5,040 bases of DNA from Gammaproteobacteria bacterium UBA2955 (GTDB taxonomy: Bacteria > Pseudomonadota > Gammaproteobacteria > Pseudomonadales > Azotimanducaceae), in assembly GCA_002348825.1 (NCBI GenBank), contig DEBN01000039.1, positions 1-5,040 on the forward strand, written 5' to 3'. Below the pieces are notes generated by a model. That model worked only from the letters and a program-made list of their open reading frames with translations, made no database searches and was not told the origin of the DNA. The translations under genes were made by a program, and so were the position numbers. Of this stretch, positions 1 to 5,040 are shown piece after piece; within the stretch, counting starts at the first letter, position 1; every line of letters starts with the position of its first letter.

Positions 1-789
1 AATCAAGCGATTGCCGCGTGTGTGACCAAGGGCGTTTTAGCAGCGGGATTGCCTGAGGCCTGTGTGCAGTTGGTGACCACGACTGATCGATCTGCTGTTG
101 GTGAACTGCTCAAGCTTGATGAGTTCGTTGATGTGATAGTGCCCAGAGGTGGCAAAGGACTGATAGAGCGCGTTAGTAGTGAGACGCGAATCCCTGTGAT
201 CAAGCATTTGGATGGCATCTGCCACGTGTATATCGACGCGGAAGCCGATATAGCCAAAGCGATTGATGTCGCTTTCAATTCCAAGGCGGAAAAGTATGCG
301 GTGTGTAACGCTATGGAAACCTTGCTGGTCCACGAGCGGATAGCCGCGGAGGTGTTGCCGCCGTTAGTCGAAAAATTTGTCAAAGCGAATGTTGAACTTC
401 GAGGATGCGAGCGCTCAGGCGCATTTGCGGGTGTGGGTGCTGCGAGCGAAGCCGATTGGTCCGAGGAATATCTAGCGCCGATTTTAGCGATAAAAGTAGT
501 CGAAGGACTGGATACGGCGATCGAGCACATCAACCGTTACGGATCAGGCCATACCGATGTCATAGTCACCGAAAATTACAGTCATTCGAGACAATTTGTG
601 CAAGCAGTCGATTCTGCCTCGGTGATGGTGAACGCGTCATCGCAGTTTGCCGATGGTTTTGAATATGGGCTCGGCGCCGAAGTTGGCATCTCAACGGACA
701 AACTTCATGCTAGGGGGCCTGTCGGTTTAGAAGGCCTAACGTCTCAGAAGTATGTCGTATACGGTGATGGTGAAATTCGTAATCGATAG
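1..789 (+). CDS. proA: Glutamate-5-semialdehyde dehydrogenase (gamma-glutamyl phosphate reductase), 5'-truncated by window edge
   Basis: ProA reduces gamma-glutamyl phosphate to glutamate-5-semialdehyde with NADPH, the second step of proline synthesis, in the cytoplasm. The frame is open from base 1 and ends at TAG 787-789, giving 262 residues. The family is about 417-420 residues long, so roughly 155 N-terminal residues lie outside the window. Visible ProA signatures are VPRGGKGLI (fragment residues 48-56), HLDGICHVY (69-77), the catalytic-cysteine segment [12 protein letters not shown] (Cys about fragment residue 102), and the C-terminal block [19 protein letters not shown] followed by [14 protein letters not shown], which is nearly diagnostic. 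No frameshift or missing key residue is seen. The GTG at 22 is only an internal valine codon, not a start. nadD follows 18 bases after the stop. Identification is secure; only the start is unknown. Confidence 0.97.
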   Translation, partial: NQAIAACVTKGVLAAGLPEACVQLVTTTDRSAVGELLKLDEFVDVIVPRGGKGLIERVSSETRIPVIKHLDGICHVYIDAEADIAKAIDVAFNSKAEKYAVCNAMETLLVHERIAAEVLPPLVEKFVKANVELRGCERSGAFAGVGAASEADWSEEYLAPILAIKVVEGLDTAIEHINRYGSGHTDVIVTENYSHSRQFVQAVDSASVMVNASSQFADGFEYGLGAEVGISTDKLHARGPVGLEGLTSQKYVVYGDGEIRNR

Positions 790-794
790 TCATT

Positions 795-808
795 CAGGGC
801 AAGCCCTG
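795..808 (+). promoter_or_regulatory. Small hairpin covering the nadD ribosome binding site
   Basis: CAGGG (795-799) pairs perfectly with CCCTG (804-808) around the loop CAAG. The stem covers the whole AGGG Shine-Dalgarno and the first base of the GTG start. It begins 5 bases after the proA stop codon, so a ribosome finishing proA would cover and open it. I infer translational coupling of nadD to proA. A 5-bp stem is weak and may be chance. Confidence 0.35.
796..799 (+). promoter_or_regulatory. Shine-Dalgarno of nadD (AGGG)
   Basis: AGGG lies 8 bases upstream of GTG 808. It helps fix that start, because the proA stop at 787-789 is in the same frame as nadD and no other start codon lies between that stop and 808. 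The site is wholly contained in the inverted repeat 795-808. Confidence 0.6.
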
Positions 809-1458
809 TGCTCATAGGGTTATATGGCGGTACGTTTGACCCGGTTCATTGTGGACACGTGCACGCCGCTGAGAGCGTAAGAAAGTTTTTGGGTCTAGAC
901 ACCGTGCGGCTAGTGCTCAATGCGCAACCGGTACACAAGTCGTCGGGCTGTACGATGACGACCCATCGATGGTCCATGCTCGAAGCGGCCTGCGCAAATA
1001 ATCCTGGATTGGTTGCAGACGATGTGGAGGTGCGACGAGGTGGTCGCTCTTATACGGCAGACACCTTGAGTATGCTGCGGAGCGAGTTCCCGCACTCGGT
1101 GCTGTGTTGGATTGTCGGCGAGGACTCATTTGCAACCCTGACATCCTGGCATCGATGGGAAAAGGTATTAGAAGATTGCAATTTGGTCGTTATACCGAGA
1201 CCCGGGCAAGATGTGCGCTTTTCTGCCGAGATTACGGCGCTTTGTCACAAACATGAAAATGCGGTGTTCGATGTGACTCGTAACGGCCAGATAATGCGCA
1301 TTAACCTGCCCATGCGAGAGGTATCTTCTACCGAAATACGCCAACGAATCGCTATCGGAAGAGATATTACGGAGCTAGTTGACTCCGACGTAGAACGATA
1401 CATCCATCGCAACCAGTTATATAAGGGCGATAACTCGTCAAGGGAGAAATATATTTGA
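808..1458 (+). CDS. nadD: Nicotinate-nucleotide adenylyltransferase
   Basis: NadD transfers AMP from ATP to nicotinate mononucleotide to give deamido-NAD, an essential step of NAD synthesis in the cytoplasm. The 216-residue product has the usual family length. The nucleotidyltransferase signature GGTFDPVHCGH is at residues 7-17, including the HxGH ATP-binding motif. QPVHK is at 40-44, GRSYTADTL at 79-87, and GEDSFATLTSWHRW at 104-117. The C-terminal ATP-binding signature SSTEIR is at 173-178. The start is GTG 808: the frame is closed by the in-frame proA stop just upstream, and the next residues run straight into the first beta strand (LIGLYGGTF). The gene sits 18 bases after proA and overlaps rsfS by 4 bases (TTGA, 1455-1458), so it is probably part of one transcript. 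Cys15 is the variable position of HxGH and is not alarming. Confidence 0.96.
   Translation: MLIGLYGGTFDPVHCGHVHAAESVRKFLGLDTVRLVLNAQPVHKSSGCTMTTHRWSMLEAACANNPGLVADDVEVRRGGRSYTADTLSMLRSEFPHSVLCWIVGEDSFATLTSWHRWEKVLEDCNLVVIPRPGQDVRFSAEITALCHKHENAVFDVTRNGQIMRINLPMREVSSTEIRQRIAIGRDITELVDSDVERYIHRNQLYKGDNSSREKYI
1440..1446 (+). promoter_or_regulatory. Shine-Dalgarno of rsfS (AAGGGAG), inside nadD
   Basis: AAGGGAG is the strongest ribosome binding site in the window, 8 bases before TTG 1455. It lies in the last codons of nadD and decides the unusual TTG start over the in-frame ATG at 1482, which would remove nine N-terminal residues. Confidence 0.75.
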
Positions 1459-1802
1459 GGCCAAGTGAATTGCGCGACCATATGGTGGCAGCGCTGGAAG
1501 ATTTGAAAGGACAGGAAATTCTTTCTCTGGATGTATCCAAGCTTACGCCTATGACGGATCACATGATTCTTGTGAGTGGTGGCTCTAATCGCCATGTCAA
1601 AGCTCTAGTAGACAGTGCTACCGAGTCTTCCAAGGCGCTTGGGGTGCAGCCTTTGGGCGTTGAAGGTCGCGAAAGCTATGACTGGGTACTGGTCGATCTC
1701 GGTGACGTCTTGATTCATGTCATGAATACAGAAGCTCGTGATTTCTACGAGTTGGAACGGCTTTGGTCAGATGCTACGCCCGACAGCGAGCATTTGAATT
1801 AG
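1455..1802 (+). CDS. rsfS: Ribosomal silencing factor RsfS (DUF143 / YbeB family)
   Basis: RsfS binds ribosomal protein uL14 on the 50S subunit and blocks joining of the 30S subunit, which lowers translation during starvation. The 115-residue product carries the family pattern: DLKGQEILSLDV (16-27), MTDHMILVSGGSNRHV (33-48), GVEG (68-71), DWVLVDLGDVLIHVM (76-90) and YELERLW (98-104). The start is TTG 1455, overlapping the nadD stop as TTGA. It has a strong Shine-Dalgarno, and its N-terminus matches my recollection of E. coli RsfS residue for residue up to the DLKGQ segment, with no gap. The tail after ERLW is about ten residues and not conserved, as usual. The 4-base overlap suggests translation coupled to nadD. 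The next gene, rlmH, also acts on the large ribosomal subunit. Confidence 0.95.
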   Translation: MRPSELRDHMVAALEDLKGQEILSLDVSKLTPMTDHMILVSGGSNRHVKALVDSATESSKALGVQPLGVEGRESYDWVLVDLGDVLIHVMNTEARDFYELERLWSDATPDSEHLN

Positions 1803-1812
1803 CGTTGCGCCT

Positions 1813-2277
1813 GTGGACATACGCATATTGTCTGTTGGGAGCAAATCACCGGTTTGGGTGCAGACCGGTTATGCTGAATACGCGAAGCGTTTTTCCCGCC
1901 GGGTGCGCTTGTCGCTTGAAGAGGTTCCGGCGCCTAAACATCATTCCGATCTAGCTAAAATTAAGTCGCAGGAAGCCGAGAAGTTGCTCGCTCGAATGAG
2001 CGGCGATGACTGGGTTGTCGCGCTCGATGAGTGTGGTGAGCAAACCTCTAGTACGCAGTTGGCGGCTCGTCTCAAGGTATGGCAGATGCAGGGCGCGGGA
2101 GTTGTAATTTTGATCGGCGGTGCCAACGGCCTCGGTGATGCTGTTTTGGCGCGTGCAAACGAATGTATATCCCTGTCAAAATTGACGTTGCCGCACTATT
2201 TAGTTCGAGTGGTCGTTGCTGAGGCGCTGTATCGCGCCGACAGCATAAATTGCGGGCATCCGTATCACAGGATTTAG
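1813..2277 (+). CDS. rlmH: 23S rRNA (pseudouridine1915-N3)-methyltransferase RlmH
   Basis: RlmH is a SPOUT-class, SAM-dependent enzyme that methylates pseudouridine 1915 in helix 69 of 23S rRNA on assembled 70S ribosomes. The 154-residue product matches the usual ~155. Visible signatures are VGSKSPVWVQTGYAEY (residues 8-23), ALDECG (70-75), the SAM-binding loop IGGANGL (101-107), ISLSKLTLPH (119-128), VRVVVAEALYRA (131-142) and the C-terminal HPYHR (149-153). The knot-forming C-terminus is intact. The start is GTG 1813: a stop (TGA 1795-1797) closes the frame upstream and no other start codon lies between. The N-terminus also aligns without gap to E. coli RlmH from memory. No clear Shine-Dalgarno is present and the rsfS stop is only 10 bases upstream, so reinitiation or coupling is likely. 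Asn105 replaces the acidic residue often seen in the GG-x-(D/E)-GL loop, but Asn is known in other RlmH proteins. Confidence 0.96.
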   Translation: MDIRILSVGSKSPVWVQTGYAEYAKRFSRRVRLSLEEVPAPKHHSDLAKIKSQEAEKLLARMSGDDWVVALDECGEQTSSTQLAARLKVWQMQGAGVVILIGGANGLGDAVLARANECISLSKLTLPHYLVRVVVAEALYRADSINCGHPYHRI

Positions 2278-2280
2278 GGG
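2276..2280 (+). promoter_or_regulatory. Shine-Dalgarno of mrdA (AGGGG), overlapping the rlmH stop
   Basis: AGGGG shares two bases with the rlmH stop codon TAG (2275-2277). It stands 6 bases before TTG 2287 but directly abuts TTG 2281 with no spacer, so it favours 2287 as the mrdA start. Confidence 0.6.
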
Positions 2281-2286
2281 TTGGAT

Positions 2287-4173
2287 TTGGCAGTCGCGCT
2301 CGCAATCAAGGATCCAAATAGAGAACGCACACTCATTGCGCGGCGTGCGATCGGTTTTTTTGTGGTTATGGTTGTATGCGTGGGCGTGTTAGTGGCGCGC
2401 TTCGTGCAATTGCAGGTCTACGATCACGAAAGTTATCAATACCGCTCCGACAAAAACCGTATCCAGGTTCAGCCTCTCGCCCCACCCCGTGGGCTAATTT
2501 TCGACCGTAATGGTGTGCTGTTGGCAGATAATCGGCCGTCTTCAGCGCTAGGCATAGTGGTTGAGCGAGTAGATGACCTCGACGCTGCAATCGAGCAAGT
2601 GAGCGGTTTTATTGACTTGTCGGCGCAACAAATCGAGCAATTCCATCAGCGGGTAAAGCGCAGTCGGCGACCGGGCGATCCGGTTGTGCTGGCGGATAAT
2701 CTGTCGGCTGCGGATATCGCAGCGCTTGCTGTTAACCGTCACCGCATGCAGGGGATCGAGGTGATTACGCGTTTGCAGCGTTACTATCCCCAAGCCGATA
2801 TCGCAGTGCATGCGGTAGGCTCTGTGCGCCGAGTGACCGAGAGCGATCTGCGGCGATTAGACCCAGCTGAATACAGAGCGACACAGTTTGTGGGAAAGCG
2901 CGGCGTCGAGGCTGATTACGAGTCCGAATTGCACGGCCGTCCGGGCTTCCAACAGGTGGAGACGGACGCCCATGGGCGCGTAACGCGCATTATCGACATA
3001 GACCCACCGTTGGTTGGACAGAATCTAAACCTCTATTTAGACGCGCAACTACAGCAGGCGGCTGTCGATGCGTTAGGTAGTCGTCGCGGCGCTGTAGTGG
3101 CCCTGGACCCTAAAACGGGTGGCGTGTTGGCGTTGGTGAGCAAACCCAGTTATGACCCGAATCAGTTTGTTGCTGGTATGAGCGACAGCGAGTTCAGAGC
3201 GTTGAGCGAATCGGTTTACCTGCCTCTGTTCAACCGGGCGACGAATGGACAATATGCGCCTGGTTCAACATTTAAGCCAGTGGTGGGGTTGGCTGGTATC
3301 GCCAGTGGCGCTATGCAATGGGATACCCAGATAGATGATCGCGGTTCATTTCGGTTGGCCGGTGGCGAACGTGAGTATCGAGATTGGTCGTGGACAGTCG
3401 ATGATTCCGGAGGGCAGGGGATCGTCGATTTGCGCAAGGCGATCTATCGCTCTTCGAATGTTTACTTTTACGACGTCGCTTCCCGTTTAGATATTGACTA
3501 CTTGGCGCGTTTCGCAGCCGCGTTTGGGTTTGGTCAAAACCTTGCGCTGGACATAAGCGATGCCAGCCATGGCTTGGTGCCGGATCCAGAGTGGAAACTC
3601 GGCGCTAAAGGCGAAAAATGGTACCAGGGTGATTCCGTCAACATGGGCATAGGGCAGGGGGATTTGCTTGTAACGCCCCTGCAAATCGCGACCTATGCGG
3701 CGATGATTGCTAATCGCGGTCGGGTTGTGCGACCGCGCATGGTTATGGCTCGAGATGAGCTTGGCAACCCAGCAGCTCAGCCTTCGATGCCGGAAAAAAA
3801 ATTGAACCTGACAGAGCAGGATTGGCAGAACATGGTCGCGTCGATGGAGGATGTTGTGCATCTGGGTGGCCAGGGTTTTCGCGCAAATGGTACGGCCTGG
3901 GCATATATTGGTCAGCGCATCGGCTATCGCATGGCGGGGAAATCGGGAACAGCGCAGGTTGTGGAGATTCGGCAGGGTGAAGAATACGACGAAGAAGAAT
4001 TGTCCGAATTTAGCCGCAAACATGCGTGGTTTATGGCGTTCGCGCCGGTAGAAGATCCTCAAATTGCTCTCGCCGTGTTGGTAGAAAATGGTGGTGGCGG
4101 TAGTTCGGTGGCAGGGCCTGTGGCCAGAGAAATTATAGATTCGTATCTTGGGCGCTCCGTCGCAGTCCGATGA
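2287..4173 (+). CDS. mrdA: Penicillin-binding protein 2 (elongasome peptidoglycan D,D-transpeptidase)
   Basis: PBP2 cross-links peptidoglycan during cell elongation, working with the glycosyltransferase RodA. It is a class B PBP anchored in the inner membrane with a periplasmic catalytic domain. From TTG 2287 the product is 628 residues (E. coli 633). A short basic cytoplasmic N-terminus ends in ARR (18-20), followed by one membrane segment (about 21-40). The pedestal domain starts with [12 protein letters not shown] (65-76). Transpeptidase motifs are S327-T-F-K330 (acyl-enzyme serine), S389-S-N391 and K552-S-G-T555, in the correct spacing. WYQGD and GIGQG are also present. TTG 2281 is in frame but has no Shine-Dalgarno spacing; starting at 2287 places RR at 19-20, as I recall for E. 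coli PBP2. It begins 9 bases after rlmH, with its ribosome site on the rlmH stop. The zinc site described in E. coli PBP2 looks incomplete: see findings. Confidence 0.96.
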   Translation: MAVALAIKDPNRERTLIARRAIGFFVVMVVCVGVLVARFVQLQVYDHESYQYRSDKNRIQVQPLAPPRGLIFDRNGVLLADNRPSSALGIVVERVDDLDAAIEQVSGFIDLSAQQIEQFHQRVKRSRRPGDPVVLADNLSAADIAALAVNRHRMQGIEVITRLQRYYPQADIAVHAVGSVRRVTESDLRRLDPAEYRATQFVGKRGVEADYESELHGRPGFQQVETDAHGRVTRIIDIDPPLVGQNLNLYLDAQLQQAAVDALGSRRGAVVALDPKTGGVLALVSKPSYDPNQFVAGMSDSEFRALSESVYLPLFNRATNGQYAPGSTFKPVVGLAGIASGAMQWDTQIDDRGSFRLAGGEREYRDWSWTVDDSGGQGIVDLRKAIYRSSNVYFYDVASRLDIDYLARFAAAFGFGQNLALDISDASHGLVPDPEWKLGAKGEKWYQGDSVNMGIGQGDLLVTPLQIATYAAMIANRGRVVRPRMVMARDELGNPAAQPSMPEKKLNLTEQDWQNMVASMEDVVHLGGQGFRANGTAWAYIGQRIGYRMAGKSGTAQVVEIRQGEEYDEEELSEFSRKHAWFMAFAPVEDPQIALAVLVENGGGGSSVAGPVAREIIDSYLGRSVAVR

Positions 4174-4220
4174 TTGTGTGTGGTTTAGTGAACAGGGCTG
4201 GAATGGAAGCAAAATATTGA
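4170..4220 (+). other. Possible 16-codon bridging ORF between mrdA and rodA
   Basis: ATG 4170 overlaps the mrdA stop (ATGA, 4170-4173). The frame then runs 16 codons ([16 protein letters not shown]) to TGA 4218-4220, which overlaps the proposed rodA start (TTGA, 4217-4220). There is no good Shine-Dalgarno before ATG 4170, so translation would have to be by reinitiation after mrdA. A second in-frame ATG at 4203 has AGGG (4194-4197) 5 bases upstream. No known family is recognised. It may act only to carry ribosomes to rodA, or it may be chance: a 51-base open frame is not rare. Confidence 0.2.
4205..4209 (+). promoter_or_regulatory. Shine-Dalgarno of rodA (GGAAG)
   Basis: GGAAG stands 7 bases before TTG 4217 and is the main reason for choosing that start. 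The other upstream in-frame candidate, GTG 4178, has no recognisable ribosome site. Confidence 0.5.
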
Positions 4221-5040
4221 GTAAGGATTTTCAGCGGCAGCTGCCGGGCGCCCAAAATTCTGCCCAAGACCACTGGTTGCATAAGCTGCATCTGGACCCA
4301 TTGCTCTTGGTGCTAGTGATGACCGTTCTGGCTTTTGGTCTGGTGGTTATGTTCAGTGCAGCGGGTGACGAAAGTCGCTTGTTTGATGCGCAGTTTCAAC
4401 GAGCCTTAGCGTCGCTGGTAGTGCTGGTGGTGGCTGCTCAATTGCCGCCGGGTATGTATCTGCGCTGGGCTCCATTTGTCTATGCAGTGGGTTTCGTGCT
4501 GCTAATACTCGTGCTTTTAGTTGGAGTAACGGTAAAGGGTTCCCAGCGCTGGTTAGAGATTCCTGGGGTGTTGCGGTTCCAACCGGCGGAATTAATGAAG
4601 ATTGCAGTGCCGATGGCCTTGGCATGGTATCTACAACAACGTGTACTTCCGCCGTCGGCAAAACACGTCGGCTTTTCGCTGCTGATTATTTTGTTGCCCG
4701 CGGTGGCAATAGCTGCCCAACCTGATCTAGGCACCGCCATATTGGTAGCCGGCGCCGGTATGGCGGTGTTGCTGCTGGCGGGTCTATCTTGGCGCTATAT
4801 TGGTTATGCGTCGTTGTTGGTTGCGGCCGCCGCGCCATTGCTCTGGCAGTTCGCTTTACAGGGTTACCAACGTCAGCGAATCGTTACGCTATTTGATCCG
4901 GAGAGCGATCCGCTGGGCGCTGGATGGAACATCATTCAGTCCACAACGGCGATCGGCTCTGGCGGAGTGTTCGGTAAAGGGCTTTTGCAAGGCACACAAA
5001 GCCGTTTGGACTTTCTACCCGAAGCCCGGACGGATTTTAT
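4217..5040 (+). CDS. rodA: Peptidoglycan glycosyltransferase RodA (SEDS family), 3'-truncated by window edge
   Basis: RodA polymerises lipid II into glycan strands at the inner membrane and forms the elongasome synthase with PBP2, encoded just upstream. The frame from TTG 4217 is open to the window end: 274 complete residues of an expected ~370-385. The cytoplasmic N-terminus ends at HLDPLLL (25-31). Hydrophobic segments lie near 28-48, 61-76, 86-106, 126-140, 151-168, 173-191 and 194-213. SEDS signatures seen are KGSQRWL (107-113), [13 protein letters not shown] (120-132), AQPDLGT (167-173), YQRQRI (217-222), [11 protein letters not shown] (226-236), IIQS (239-242) and AIGSGG (245-250). Last is [11 protein letters not shown] followed by ARTDF; its Asp273 corresponds, from my alignment by memory, to catalytic Asp262 of E. 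coli RodA. The start is uncertain: GTG 4178 would add 13 residues. QPAE replaces the commoner QPSE, while Glu125 and Lys128 are kept. Confidence 0.95.
   Translation, partial: MSKDFQRQLPGAQNSAQDHWLHKLHLDPLLLVLVMTVLAFGLVVMFSAAGDESRLFDAQFQRALASLVVLVVAAQLPPGMYLRWAPFVYAVGFVLLILVLLVGVTVKGSQRWLEIPGVLRFQPAELMKIAVPMALAWYLQQRVLPPSAKHVGFSLLIILLPAVAIAAQPDLGTAILVAGAGMAVLLLAGLSWRYIGYASLLVAAAAPLLWQFALQGYQRQRIVTLFDPESDPLGAGWNIIQSTTAIGSGGVFGKGLLQGTQSRLDFLPEARTDF

Noticed and set aside
3..533. 176-codon open frame on the minus strand
   Set aside because: It is antisense to conserved proA sequence; the Ser/Ala/Thr-rich translation is typical of a reverse-frame shadow, with no ribosome site or family match.
405..662. 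85-codon + strand frame inside proA
   Set aside because: It is out of frame with the proA C-terminal domain, and its Arg/Cys/Ser-rich translation resembles no known protein.
2281..2286. TTG 2281 as the mrdA start
   Set aside because: The AGGGG ribosome site touches it with zero spacing, while TTG 2287 has 6 bases and aligns better with the E. coli N-terminus. The two-residue difference does not change the annotation.
3487..4212. 241-codon open frame on the minus strand
   Set aside because: It lies almost wholly opposite mrdA, whose transpeptidase motifs are intact on the + strand, and its translation shows no recognisable domain and an odd composition rich in His, Arg and Cys. It is a shadow of mrdA codon use.
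4178..4216. GTG 4178 as the rodA start, only 4 bases after mrdA
   Set aside because: No Shine-Dalgarno precedes it and the added 13 residues match nothing I recall in RodA N-termini. It remains possible, so rodA start confidence is moderate.
4823..4830. GCGGCCGC palindrome in rodA
   Set aside because: It lies within codons for an Ala-rich membrane segment and is explained by coding sequence; no regulatory context.

Overview
This window is a stretch of housekeeping chromosome from a gammaproteobacterium. All six genes lie on the + strand, packed end to end: proA (3' part), nadD, rsfS, rlmH, mrdA (PBP2) and rodA (5' part). From established knowledge, the order proA-nadD-rsfS-rlmH-mrdA-rodA is that of Pseudomonas and related gammaproteobacteria. 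Protein motifs fit that group, but codon-level evidence does not allow a genus to be named. Nothing points to mobile DNA, phage, CRISPR, RNA genes or a minus-strand gene.

Layout: 1-789 is the C-terminal ~60% of glutamate-5-semialdehyde dehydrogenase (proline synthesis). 808-1458 is nicotinate-nucleotide adenylyltransferase (NAD synthesis). 1455-1802 is the ribosomal silencing factor RsfS. 1813-2277 is the 23S rRNA pseudouridine methyltransferase RlmH. 2287-4173 is the elongation transpeptidase PBP2. 4217-5040 is the first ~274 residues of its partner glycosyltransferase RodA, cut right after the codon for the catalytic Asp. The longest gap between genes is 43 bases, so no long noncoding stretch exists, and no internal promoter or terminator could be supported. 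The genes are probably co-transcribed, with the last two forming the core of the rod-shape (elongasome) cell-wall synthase.

I did not find a previously undescribed multi-gene system here. The points worth a second look are fine-scale. None of the five visible gene starts uses ATG (GTG, TTG, GTG, TTG, TTG). The nadD Shine-Dalgarno sits inside a small hairpin next to the proA stop. A 16-codon reading frame exactly bridges mrdA and rodA through ATGA and TTGA overlaps. PBP2 appears to lack two of the four zinc ligands described for the E. coli protein.
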